From positions 186,001-250,000 of the forward strand of contig JAOBSW010000016.1 of NCBI GenBank assembly GCA_026214975.1: 64,000 bases of DNA, given 5' to 3'. Positions within the stretch are counted from its first letter, which is position 1, and every line of letters begins with the position of its first letter. Shown here piece by piece: positions 10,657 through 20,601 of the stretch. The DNA comes from Gentiana macrophylla (taxonomy: Eukaryota > Streptophyta > Magnoliopsida > Gentianales > Gentianaceae). The notes beneath the pieces were generated by a model, which worked only from the letters and a program-made list of their open reading frames with translations, was not told the DNA's origin and made no database searches. The position numbers were made by a program, and so were the translations under genes.

Positions 10657-11055
10657 CTAGTCATCGTAAATTTCTGACCAATCTATCACCCGGATAAGAC
10701 AGCGGAGCATGTCAATTGCCGGAGGAAAATCATACTCATCCTGCAAACCCCAATCCTCACCAGCTACATCAACACCTCGAAAATGTTCAGCTTGCAGCAC
10801 TAGCGCTAAATCTGTCAGCATCGGATCATTCAGGATTGTGTACGGATGTCCTAGAGTTGCCTGCAACTCCTCAGTAGTGAAGTCTCCACCTCCCGAACAG
10901 CGGGGAACAATAAGAACATAGGTGACAGTCCGGATGCGGGTACTAATATCAAAGTCTACGTGCAACACTATAGTCCCTCCCGGTCCATCATCTACAGTGA
11001 TAAGTGGGATCCTCCTAAGGAAAGGTAACTCCTCTGGTAGAACTCCGAAATCCAT
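10657..11055 (-). CDS. 132-codon ORF between pol and env-like unit, unknown
   Basis: Not recognised. First ATG is at 11055 (MDFGVLPEELPFLRRIP) and the stop is TAG at 10657. The frame is free of stops, unlike every other gene in A of comparable or larger size. The product is acidic (many D/E) with hydrophobic beta-like stretches (TIVLHVDFDI, TVTYVLIVPR) and no Cys cluster or membrane segment. It starts about 115 nt after the first double hairpin and ends 15 nt before the second. That framing argues that it is a genuine cistron of the element. It might instead be a captured host fragment. Confidence 0.5.
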   Translation of the reverse strand: MDFGVLPEELPFLRRIPLITVDDGPGGTIVLHVDFDISTRIRTVTYVLIVPRCSGGGDFTTEELQATLGHPYTILNDPMLTDLALVLQAEHFRGVDVAGEDWGLQDEYDFPPAIDMLRCLIRVIDWSEIYDD

Positions 11056-11168
11056 ATCTAGAAAGCACAACTAACTGACAGATATAAACAAAAGCAAATC
11101 TTAGTAAACTAAACTTAAATACTAAAACTACAAAAACACAAAACAAAAACAACTAAAGCTAACGATAT

Positions 11169-11216
11169 CTAGGATGCCTCCTAGTGGCGCTTTTGGTTAA
11201 TGTCGTTAGCTCGACA
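11169..11216 (-). ncRNA. post-stop double hairpin after pol (A)
   Basis: Minus strand: hairpin 1 TGTCG AGCTAA CGACA (11201-11216), a 16-nt linker with AAAAGCGCC, hairpin 2 CTAGG AGGCAT CCTAG (11169-11184). Hairpin 1 starts 10 nt after the pol stop codon at 11227. The same two-hairpin layout with paired changes follows the pol stop of element C and the 132-codon ORF. Confidence 0.68.
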
Positions 11217-11226
11217 CAGTTTAAAC

Positions 11227-12681
11227 TCAGCCTGGATCAGGCCATTTGACTTTTCTGCCAGCCACTACCTCATGTAAACTTTGATTAGTAGTGTGGTTGC
11301 AGAAACAGCATCTAACACATGGGGTGAAATCTCTGATAGCTTTCCAAATACGTTTAAACTGCCCCATGGTCGACTTCTTCTTCTTCTGAGCATTCTGACG
11401 ACGTTTCAGCTGACGCTCCCTCTCATACTCTTCCATATCCCAACTACCCGTTAGAACTTCTTCAGATCGACCACTACCGTCATCCTCTGAAAACAGGTCG
11501 GGTGAAAACTCATCAAATTCTTCGACTTTTGTAGCACCACACCCGAGGACATCGAGGAAACGAACAATCAAAGGCTTTTCCTTGGGTTCACCAATGTAGT
11601 GCTTACACCTTTGACCATTCACTCGAAACGGTTGGTCACCATAACCTCGTAGTTCTAGAATGCCTCCAGGAATAATTTGGAGAATCTCAAAGGGACCGGA
11701 CCATCCTGTCCTCAGCTTACCAGGGAACAGATGTAGCCTGGAATTATACAGAAGAACTTGTTCCCCAACTTGAAATTCTCTTTTCTTAATTTTGGCGTCA
11801 TGGAGGAGTTTCATCTTATCTTTGCTAATCCTGGCGCTTTCGTAGGCCTGGAGTCTGAATTCATCCAACTCATGCAACTGTTGCAGTCGATGCTGACCAC
11901 ATGATTGGGAATCAAAGTTTAGAAACTTTGTAGCCCAATAAGCTCTGTGCTCTAACTCGACTGGCAGATGACATGGCTTACCATAAACCATTTGATATGG
12001 AGATGTACCCATAGGAGTCTTATAGGCGGTCCTGTATGCCTATAGTACATCATCCAACTTCAAACTCCAGTCTTTTCTATGACTGTTGACCGTCTTTTCC
12101 AGGATCTTCTTGATACTCTGGTTGCTCCTTTCAACCTGACCACTAGTCATCGGATGATATGGTGTGCCAGTCTTGTGATGAACACCATACTTTTCAAGAA
12201 CTTTCTCTAGGGGTCGGTTGCAGAAATGCGTCCCTTCATCACAGATCAAGGCACGTGGACATCCAAACCTCACGAAGATGTTTTTCTTTAGAAATTTCAT
12301 GACCGTCTTATGATCATTGTGAGGAGTGGCTTGAGCCTCCACCCATTTAGACACGTAGTCTACGCAGACTAAGATGTATTTGTTACCACAAGATGATGGG
12401 AATGGTCCCATAAAATCGATACCCCATACATCAAAGACTTCGCATTCTAGTATGGGTTTCAAAGGCATGTCAAAACGCATTGTCAGAGCACCGGTTCTTT
12501 GGCATCTATCGCAAGCTTTACAGAAAGCTTCTGTATCCTTAAAGATCGTGGGCCAATAGAAACCGGATTGAAAGATCTTAGCAACGGTTTTCCACGGACC
12601 AAAGTGACATCCAGTGGGTCCACTGTGGCACTGCTCAATAATATCGCGCTGCTCAGATTCTGGAACACATCTTCTAAGCAA
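11227..12681 (-). pseudogene. integrase of element A (one in-frame stop)
   Basis: Zinc-binding HHCC domain: [11 protein letters not shown] then CKACDRC. Catalytic core: first Asp in WGIDFMGPF, second in CDEGTHF, Glu in QVERSN, all present. After DDVL there is one TAG (about 12037-12039) exactly where copy C reads Trp ([10 protein letters not shown]); the frame then continues as AYRTAYKTPMGTS through the C-terminal domain (GPFEILQI, about 11690) to the end PDPG at 11230. The tail has a Cys cluster PCVRCCFCNH. It inserts cDNA into the genome. Apart from that Trp-to-stop change the integrase looks complete. Confidence 0.88.
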
Positions 12682-12697
12682 ACCATCTTCTGAGATC

Positions 12698-13320
12698 TTA
12701 AAAGATAAGGTTCATCCCAAACGAAGATTTCAAATCAGAGAAGAACTTTTTCTTCTCCTGATAGGACAATTCTGGATCGAGATATCGGGCATGAAGGTAA
12801 TTTACAATGGAAGAATACCATGGAACATCAGGAGGACAACCGTCAATAAGCATAATGTTCTCTAGAGGAAAGTAAAGATCTATATCATCTGGATCATCCT
12901 TTTCCTCACTTAGCATTCTCGAAACGTGATCAGCCACTACGTTTTCACTGCCCTTCTTGTCTTTAATTTGAACGTCAAACTCTTGTAGGGTCGGTATCAA
13001 CGCATGATGGCGCGGTTTAGCCTCTTTCTTAGTCATCGATACCGCAGAAAGCGGCGTGATCACCCACACAATCACTTGAGCTCCTAACAAGTAACTACGA
13101 AACTTGTCCATAGCAAAGACTACGGCCAATAATTCTTTTGGTAGTAGTATAGTTAACTTGAGAGGATTCAAATGTGTGATGGCGTAATAGATTGGCTGGA
13201 ATTTCCCTTGATTTTTTTTTGTCCTAAAACAGCACCAACTGCATAGTTTGATGCGTCGCACATAAGCTCAAAATGTAGGTTTCAGTCAGGCGATATAAGA
13301 ATTGGAGCAGAGATTAAACG
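12698..13320 (-). pseudogene. RNase H region of element A (degraded)
   Basis: Reads [32 protein letters not shown] and [19 protein letters not shown], the gypsy RNase H blocks. The usual DH of the VWTDH motif is lost (VIVWVITPLSAV), and LRW is altered to RHHA. The frame runs 13261-12698 and ends with FSDLKSSFGM before the integrase zinc domain. It probably no longer has RNase activity. Confidence 0.8.
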
Positions 13321-14750
13321 GTCCTTAAGCTCCTCAAACGCTTGCTTTCAGCTCTCATCAAAATTGAACTCAACGTCTTCCTTAAGTAAAGTAGACAGGG
13401 GCTTGGCTATCTTGGAGAAGTCTTGAGTGAATCTTCTATAGAAACTGACATGTCCAAGAAAACCTCTCACTTCACGCACATTCTTGGGATAACTCATCTT
13501 CTCGATAGCTTCTACTTTTGCCCTGTCAACTTCTATACCTTTGGCGGAGATCTTGTGGCCAAGAACTATTCCTTCATCAACCATGAAATGGCATTTTTCC
13601 CAATTGAGCACTAAGTTCTTTTCCACGCATCTAGATAACACTTGGTCAAGGTTGTCAAGACAATCATCAAAGGACTGACCAAAGACCGAAAAATCGTCCA
13701 TAAAGATTTCCATACACTTTTCTACTAACCCGTCAAAGATAGCCAGCATACATCGTTGAAATATAGTGGGGCATTGCAGAGACCAAATGGCATTCGCTGT
13801 GTAGCGAATGTACCATAAGGGCAGGTGAAAGTGGTCTTTTCTTGGTCAGCTGGATCAATGGGTATTTGAAAGTATCCTGAATAACCATCCAGGAAGCAGT
13901 AGAATGCGTGTCCCGCCAGACGTTCAAGCATCTGGTCAATGAATGGAAGGGGAAAGTGATCCTTCATGGTTACCTCATTGATCTTTCGATAGTCGATGCA
14001 GACTCTGTAACCAGTGACAAGTCTCAATGCTATTTCCTCTCCCTTCTCATTCTTCTCAATCGTAATTCCACCTTTCTTGGGAACTACTTGAGTTGGGGAA
14101 ACCCATTCACTATCAGCGATGGCATAAATGATTCCCATGTCCAGAATTTTGATGATTTCTTTCTTAACCACCTCTTGCATATGAGGGTTGAGCCTCCTAT
14201 GGGGCTGTCTAACACATTTCGCACCCTCATTTGTCTTGATCTTGTGCATACAGATGTCCGGAGATATCCCTCTGATATCTCCTACTTGCCATCCAAAGGC
14301 CTTTTCATTTTTCTTCAAGACGTTGATTAATTTCATTTCCTCTAAACGAGACAGCTTTGTAGATATAATTAAAGGAAGCTTGTCACCTTCTCTTAGAAAC
14401 ACATACTTAAGATGTTTAGGCAACGGCTTCAACACCAAATCTGCAGGGGGGCCTTCTAAACTAGACTTAAGATCTCCACCTTTCAACTCAACATCGCTGA
14501 GTTTACTGAGCGGTCCCACTGCCAAAGCTTCTCCTTCCAACAACTCATCCTTAAATTCAGCTTCTAACTGCTCTAGACTTACCACACCATGATTATTCAA
14601 ATTATCAACCAGCCGCTCATACTCCGTTGCAACAGCCATGACTTGCTTTTCCATCAAATCATCGAAGTCATCAGACGTCTCCTCAATGGAAAAACCGGTT
14701 GGGGGACCAGAGGGTATTTGAATGAATTGATCACCAACACGGATCGTCAC
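13321..14750 (-). pseudogene. reverse transcriptase of element A (frameshifted)
   Basis: RVT_1 family. The first block, 14750-13725, carries IYAIADSEWVSPTQVVPKKG, YRVCIDYRKINEVT, LDGYSGYFQI and FGLCNAP. A frameshift near 13745 leads to 13749-13348 with the catalytic FMDD at 13693-13704 (EIFMDDFSVFG) and GFLGHVSFYRRF. FMDD in place of YVDD is usual in Athila-type elements. All catalytic aspartates (LD, MDD) remain, so a single shift separates it from a readable frame. Confidence 0.88.
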
Positions 14751-15045
14751 TCGCCCACCATCGCAGTCAATGAGGGCTCGAGCTGTAGACAGAAAAGGTC
14801 TTCCAAGAATCAGGGGGACATTTTCATCTTTTTCAATGTCCAGGACGCATGCCGCTGGTTGACGGGAAAGGTAAACCTATCGATTTGAACTAGGATGTCC
14901 TTTAAGATTCCCGCTGCTTTCTTAGAAGATCTATCAGCGAATTGCAAATTCATGGTAGTGGGTTCTAGAAGATCAATTAAACCCAGCTGTTTGCACACAG
15001 ACAATGGCATTAGGCTTATAGATGCACCAGTGTCGCACAAAAGAG
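14751..15045 (-). pseudogene. aspartic protease of element A
   Basis: Retropepsin-type active site LCDTGASISLMP near 15043-15005, then a shift near 14815-14870 into VPLILGRPFLSTARALID (about 14820-14765), the second conserved protease block, joined to the RT frame through VTIRVGDQF. It cuts the Gag-Pol polyprotein. The catalytic DTG is intact. Confidence 0.82.
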
Positions 15046-15067
15046 TTAGGGAAGACCAGGCCTCCCA

Positions 15068-15565
15068 TTAACACGGTAAGCACGAACTTTCTAGGTCACC
15101 TCTCTTGGTTGGTAAGTTTTCGTAATTGATCATTGAACAATCCTCACCAATCAGCCTCTCCATGTCCGACAACTTCCTTTTCGAAGAAACAACATCCTTG
15201 ATAAATTTTGTATACTTAGGCATTTCAACCAAGACATCTGATAATGGAAGATTTACCTGAGTATTTTTCAAAAGGTTTAGCACCTTTTCATACTTCTTAT
15301 CTTCACTTAAAGGGATGTTGCTCTTTCTTGGTGGAAATTGAAGTTTTTTCAGATCATTCTCAGAGAAGACTTTCTTTGAAGATGCATTGACAGCTTTGTC
15401 TTCCAGATCCTTCCACCTAACGGCTTTTTCAATCTTTTTATTAGTCAGGGGATCAGCCTCCTGACTCACACTTGATTCTTCACTCCTCAGGGGATCAGCC
15501 ACCTGAGGACTTCCAGCTTTTTCACCTCTCAGGGGATCAGCCACCTGAGTATTCTCTTTCGGCAA
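15068..15565 (-). pseudogene. gag-protease linker of element A
   Basis: A 165-codon open block: three repeats of Q-V/E-ADPL, then KVFSENDLKKLQFPPRKSN, VEMPKYTKFIKDVVS and MERLIGEDCSM, the block usual just before the protease in this group of gypsy elements. The DNA under the Q-V-ADPL repeats forms three tandem hairpins (separate entry). Confidence 0.78.
15444..15549 (-). repeat. three tandem coding hairpins between gag and protease
   Basis: Repeat spacing 41-43 bp. Arms GTCAGG/CCTGAC (15444-15465), CCTCAGG/CCTGAGG (15485-15508) and CTCAGG/CCTGAG (15528-15549), each with a 10-nt loop containing GGATCAGCC. One arm pair changes together (G-C against C-G) although the region is coding. Confidence 0.65.
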
Positions 15566-15665
15566 AGGGGAGTGTAGGTGCTCAGCTTCCCCTCCTGCCT
15601 TATCAATGGCAGAGGGCTAGTGGTTTCCTGGTGGGAAGGACCACTAACTTGAGTACCGCTTAGAT

Positions 15666-17249
15666 TCATTGCACCGGCCTCTCTCTACCGTATGGTGATG
15701 GGACGAGGTCAAGACATTGGCCATTGTTCAAGTCTGTTTGAGCAACTTGACCACCCTTGGGATTTTTTTCTGGTGGCGCAGGCGGTTGCCACTGGGGTCG
15801 AGAAGCTAGCTGTTTGACCAATCGCCCGATTTGCCTCTCAAGATTTTTCATTGATCTATTTTGCTCCTCCCTAAAGGAGTCCCATTGAGCTTTGATATCA
15901 CTTGAGTACGAGGGGCCTTGAGAGTTTTGGAGATTCTGCGAATAGGGCTGGCTGGGCCGACTTTGAACAGCAGGATTAGAATTGACGGGCCAATTCTGAT
16001 TGAATCTTTGAGTAGGATTGGAAAATTTTGAGTTTTGGTTCTGATTAAAACCAGGGTTTCTATTGAAATTTTGATTCGAATTAAAATTCGAATTAGGATT
16101 GAAACTAGAAGATTGATTAGACCCGGGGCTTTGGAAATTATTCCGGCCAGAAACTTGATTAGAACTTTGGTTGTTCTGGCCATAGAATGCATTCACTTCA
16201 GCATTCTGCCCGTTCATAGGACAGAATTTAGATGTGTGCCCCACCTCGTCACAATTCTGACATGTGACTTGATTACATTGTCCATAATCATGAACATCAT
16301 TCACTTGATAAGGTGCAGGGGGATTAAATTGACACTGGCCATTCATATGGCGGTCGGCAAAGAATTTGCAGCGATCTGAGACACGAGGGTTCTCGCGGGA
16401 AAAGCAGTTTGATTTACGGATTTGAAACTTGAGATCCGCCATCCGCCTGCAAAGCATGGCGATCAAACTTGCATGTTTACCTCCTCTACCTTAGGAGGAG
16501 GAGGAGGTGCTTGAATGGCTTGATAAGAGGGGGCGTAGTTGTACTTTGCAATGTCCTCAAACAGTGCCCATCCCTCCTCAGGCGTTTTCTTCAGAAACGC
16601 CCCACCAGATGAACTATTGACCATGCCTTTCGTAAGCTCGGTCAATCCACTAAAGAATGAGTTGACTTGCCTTTGCAAAGTGGCAAGCCGTGGTAGGACA
16701 CTTTCTATGCAGAGATTTGAATCTTTCCAACAATCGAAGAAGGATTCATTCTCTTTTCGGTAGAAAGTGAAAATCTCGTTCAAACACCGGTTGTTTTTGA
16801 AGGTGGGAAGTATTGACTCAAGAACTCCTTTTCGAGTTCAATTTGTGTGGTAATTGATTCAGAGGGAGAGAAGTATACCACTCTCTTCGCTTCTCCCTTT
16901 AGAGAAAATGGAAAAAGTTTCAGTTTGATGGCATCCTCACTTACTCCTTGGATGCGTGTGGTGCCGCATATCTCCAAGAATGTATGCAAGTGAGTGTGTG
17001 GATTCTCTGACTGGTAACCATGGAAAATAGATTCATGCTGCATCATCTGAATAAGTCCCGGCCTTAGCTCGAAGGTCTGTGCAGTGATGGCTGGAATGAC
17101 AATAGCCGGGTTGATCGCGGATCTGCGCCAGGCATGGCGTGAGTCCGCCAACGCGCTCGTCTATCATTAGCAGCCATTATTACAAAATCAGTGATTTCTT
17201 TGGCTAGCTGGTCCTCAAGATCTTGCTTGGCTCTCTGTCGCGAGAACAT
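15666..17249 (-). pseudogene. gag of element A (frameshifted)
   Basis: Start ATG at 17249 (MFSRQRAKQDLEDQLAKE). A shift near 17140 enters 17151-16780 with the gag core (LIQMMQHESIFHGYQSENPH, KLKLFPFSLKGEAKR). It continues at 16783-16463 (KENESFFDCWKDSNLC, FFSGLTELTKG) and then 16466-15666 with a CCHC zinc knuckle CQNCDEVGHTSKFC (about 16265-16222) and an Asn/Gln-rich tail (FNPNSNFNSNQNFNRNPG). It formed the particle shell and bound RNA. Two or three shifts make it a pseudogene. Confidence 0.85.
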
Positions 17250-17884
17250 GAGTAACGGAAAATCCGCTGTTTGGCCGGACTACGATTCGCTCGGGTCAGG
17301 GGTGTATAGTAACGGTCCCTTTTGACTCCGAGTTTGCATAAACCGGACCAAAAACAAGTGAAAACAACCTAAAGACTAAGAAATTAAAAGCCTAACTAAA
17401 AATTAAAGCCTAAGAAGAGAAAAAGAAATGAAAATGGTTAAGACAAGGGCACAGACGGACGTCCAGAAACCTGGACGGGCGTCTGGCTGGAATTTGAACT
17501 AGACGGGCGTCTGGAAATCCAAACGCTCATCCGATAGGTTGAAGAAGTGGACTGACGTCCAAATTGGATGGACGCTCGTCCAACAGGTTAAAAACGGTTC
17601 AGAGTTGAACAATTTAGAACAGACGGGCGTCCACTGGTCTAGACGCCCGTTTGGAAGCAGAAAAAACGAAGCAGGTATGGAGAAGAACAGCAGGAAAAAG
17701 AAAAACAGAAAAACAGAAAGGCAGATAGAAAAAAAAACTAATCACCAGGGACTGTAAATAGAAGATCTTAAACCTTAACTAAAACCCTAATATCCTAATA
17801 ACCTAACGATTATCAACTAACACAGGAACAAAAACGAAATAAAAACAAGAAAAACGAAAAACAAAAACTAGACAACCGTCCGGT
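17250..17884 (-). other. 5' leader of element A with palindrome array
   Basis: Non-coding. The palindrome array 17453-17653 holds about seven to eight copies of the GGACG motif (CTGGACGGGCGTCTGG, TGGACGCTCGTCCA and others). Unlike the promoter arrays I see no TATA box beside it. The rest is A-rich. It should contain packaging and dimerisation signals, which I cannot point to. Confidence 0.6.
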
Positions 17885-17902
17885 TCCCCGGCAACGGCGC
17901 CA
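17885..17902 (-). other. primer binding site, element A
   Basis: Minus strand TGGCGCCGTTGCCGGGGA, 6 nt inside the 5' LTR. It is identical to the site at 53431 in element C. From memory this is the tRNA-Asp-type site of Athila and Calypso elements. Confidence 0.88.
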
Positions 17903-18835
17903 AAAACTTGTCACGGATTTTATGCAATGAAAATAAACAAGTAATAAAATTTATAAATCCGGTATTCCCCAAGTGTAGGGATCGTAGTATAGCGATTAAT
18001 ACCGGAGTCGATCTCAGGGAATCGGGGTATCTAGTTCATTAATTTTCCTAAGATTGTCACTACTATTTATCACTAAACCTAAACTAAAACGGAAAATAAA
18101 CTGGACAGAGGATTGTCAGTCCAAAGCCAGGAAGGATAAAAGCGAACACGAAATCTAAAATATAAACTATAGAATAAACAGTAAACAAGAAGATGATCAT
18201 GGTGATTGAACAACGCACAAACAATAATCCACCGATCCCGCAACCCTTAATTTCCTCTCTAAAGTTGTCTTGTGATGATTTAATTAAAGATGTGGTTCAC
18301 CTATCAAACGTATGAATTTCTACTCTCGTAGATAATTCGCCTATCAATCTCTCATCTCTCGATCTATAAGACTGACGCTATCAAAACAAGGTGTAAGATC
18401 TCTCAATCTAGCAACCTAGAAATTCAACCTATCAACTCTCGTTATGTCAAGGTTAAAAATCTCATCTTTCCTATGGTGATCTAAGGTTTACACCGACTCT
18501 CGTCATACGGTAAACATCAATGACAATTCATCTTTCGATTTCGATTGCATAACAAATAATCAAAGAAAAGATAACAACTTTGAATTAAAATCACAACATA
18601 AACTCAGATTGGAAATAGAAAAACCTGATGGAAAAGATTCAAATCGTTTGAACATGTTCAGCCCCAAGCGTTGAGCATAAAACGCAGCAAAACGAAACAG
18701 AAGAAATGAATATAAAACAAGAAAAATCGCAACCCCATCCTCCCCTAAGGGGGCTGGGGCCGCCTAGGGTTTTCTCCTAATGATTGTGTATCAATAGGTC
18801 TCAATAATGTATGTTTAGGGTTGAAATACGCGCTG

Positions 18836-18844
18836 ATATTTATA
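18836..18844 (-). promoter_or_regulatory. LTR TATA box, element A
   Basis: Minus strand TATAAATAT, 33 bp downstream of the palindrome array in the transcription direction. The same 32-33 bp gap is seen in the LTRs of C and D. Confidence 0.65.
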
Positions 18845-18877
18845 GAAAACTAGGTCGGCTGCTGCTTAAGTCGGCCG

Positions 18878-19033
18878 TGGACGCCCGTCCAAGGATTCTG
18901 GACGCCAGTCCAGCTGCTTTGGACGCTAGGGCAGACGCTCGTCCATACAACGTCCAAACTCTCTGTTCTGATTTCTTCGCCTGGACGCCAGTCCACTTTT
19001 TTTGGACGCCAGTCCACTCTGGACGCTAGTTCA
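18878..19033 (-). repeat. palindrome array in LTR U3 of element A
   Basis: About seven to eight copies, mostly of the TGGACGCCAGTCCA and TGGACGCCCGTCCA types, ending 33 bp before the TATA box. Position fits a proximal promoter element. Confidence 0.78.
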
Positions 19034-19369
19034 GCCCCTTTTTCTTCCAAATTCATCTCGATCTTCATTCCAACTTCATCTCTATCTCTTTCCTTCCATG
19101 CAAATCATCACTTGAACATCTTTTAAGCTCCTTTCACCTCATGCAAGCGTACCTACATCACGATAAAAACATGCAAAATGTAACATCTTACATCTAAAGG
19201 AATTTATCCAATAAAATCACATAATTAGCTCGATTTTGCACTTTAATACTTCTAAAACTCATTTGCTCAATATTTCAATATAAAGCTCGATTTCTATGAA
19301 AAACATCCACATATGGGGGAAATTGACATAAAATATATCCTTATAAAACGTATAAAATCACCCTTAACA

Positions 19370-19618
19370 ACCACAACAAGACGCTCACGGAAGCTAGTCC
19401 TTCCGTATTGCGTAGTGAACGATTTGAGCCCAAAATGGGAAATATGGTATCCTTGGGCATCACAGTCAAATCTCGACACAGAGGCAGACCTAGTAAGCAG
19501 AGCTAGTATGCAAGCTAAGAGAGAGAGGCATGCTAGGAAGAGAGCTCAAAAAGGTTATATCAAGATAAAAACTTCTGGAGCAAATATTTGGCGAGTTAAA
19601 GCTCCAACACCTGAATGA
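19370..19618 (+). CDS. C-terminal end of an unidentified ORF (Athila2)
   Basis: Open to the stop at 19616; the frame runs on into the LTR of A, so the true start is lost to that insertion. Very basic: QAKRERHARKRAQKGYIKIK and ending KAPTPE. Not recognised. Its place before the env-like unit of Athila2 suggests the end of pol or an extra ORF comparable with the 132-codon ORF of A. Confidence 0.3.
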   Translation, partial: TTTRRSRKLVLPYCVVNDLSPKWEIWYPWASQSNLDTEADLVSRASMQAKRERHARKRAQKGYIKIKTSGANIWRVKAPTPE

Positions 19619-20225
19619 TCGAAAATCCGAAGAAATTCGAGCTGGCGACTATAAAATCAGAACTATTTTCTTAAACCCTTAGGTAGATTAAGAATGAATA
19701 AAAGTAGCTGGATGAAGGAATGAGATTTTTTTCATCCTACCGCCCCCTTAGGCTTGAAACCATGGTTGTTGGGAAGGTTTTTTTTTACTCGTTGTGGATT
19801 CTAGTGAAGTAGGTTAGGATTGAGTCGCAAATAGCAACAAAAGGAGTAAGAGACTAGTCAATTTGAGGTCAGAATTGAGTAGGGAGGTTGAGTAAAGTGT
19901 GTATAAGGAGTACACAGAAACCTGGGAAAAGGAAGCCTCGATAAATTGAGAGCAACATCCGATTTGCCGAGCCAGGATTTTTAGTTTTATGGACGTCATA
20001 TTGAAAAGCTGAATTTTTAGAGACACATGGAGGACACACATTGCATCAAACACCACCAGTCAGCAGAAACCGTCCCATTTTCCCCTATTTTCAAAATGTT
20101 CATCCTTTCTCACACTCCATCATAACTCCACCTCAATCCCATCAATCACCCCCTCAAATCCCTCACCCTAATTATTCCTCTACCCACTATCCCACTAAAT
20201 CCTTCCACCTTATACTCATTTTTGC
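19619..20225 (+). other. non-coding pre-env region of Athila2
   Basis: No ORF supported. From about 20040 it turns into C/T/A-rich sequence (CCCATTTTCCCC, CATCAATCACCCCC) like a plant promoter or 5' UTR, leading to the TATTTAAA at 20226. Confidence 0.45.
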
Positions 20226-20233
20226 TATTTAAA
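20226..20233 (+). promoter_or_regulatory. candidate TATA box of Athila2 env-like unit
   Basis: TATTTAAA followed by a long CA/CT-rich leader (ACCACC, CATCACCACCAC) without a coding frame until about 20600. It parallels the internal TATA boxes before the env-like ORFs of A and the Sirevirus. Confidence 0.4.
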
Positions 20234-20601
20234 CCACCTTTTCACCACCATTATCATCATTCTCATCTACTATATTCTCCTTAAATCACCAAACATTCTT
20301 CCATTTCTCATTCTTCCAAAAGCCAACCACCATCACCACCACTATCACCACACTATCTTCACCAAAATCAAACATTTCTTCCACTTTTACCAACCAAAAC
20401 ATCAACAATACCATTGTCTCCACTCTGTTGCTGATTAGTGCTGTTGTGCTAGTGAAGTGTTGCAGTTCTTCATCTTCCATTACCAGAGGCACTGTCCCAG
20501 TCATAATTCATAAAATCCCGGCCGGTAAATCAAGCATCACTGCAGGTTTACCGAGGGTCATTTTCCCGAATCAGAATCATTTTCAGGTCCTGTTATCATC
20601 C

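Larger units (their letters stand above)
7283..19369 (-). mobile_element. Athila-type Ty3/gypsy element A
   Basis: On the minus strand, from high to low coordinate: 5' LTR 17909-19369, PBS, leader, gag, protease, RT, RNase H, integrase, a double hairpin, a 132-codon ORF, a second double hairpin, an internal promoter-like array, an env-like ORF and the start of the 3' non-coding region. The PBS and the FMDD form of the RT active site fit Athila-type elements. The 3' LTR is not present; the Sirevirus 3' LTR abuts the break at 7282/7283, so the missing end should lie left of the window. Right flank after the LTR is ACCAC, a possible target-site duplicate. Confidence 0.85.
17909..19369 (-). repeat. 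5' LTR of element A (1461 bp)
   Basis: On the minus strand TGTTAAGGGTGA ... CCGTGACA, so TG...CA ends. The outer end matches the LTR end in D (58594) and the start in C (51858). The palindrome array and TATA box form U3. The inner end abuts the PBS after AGTTTT. Confidence 0.85.

Noticed and set aside
19313..19618. Intact 101-codon gene
   Set aside because: The first part is LTR sequence of A; only 19370-19618 can belong to the older element, so it is listed as a truncated frame.
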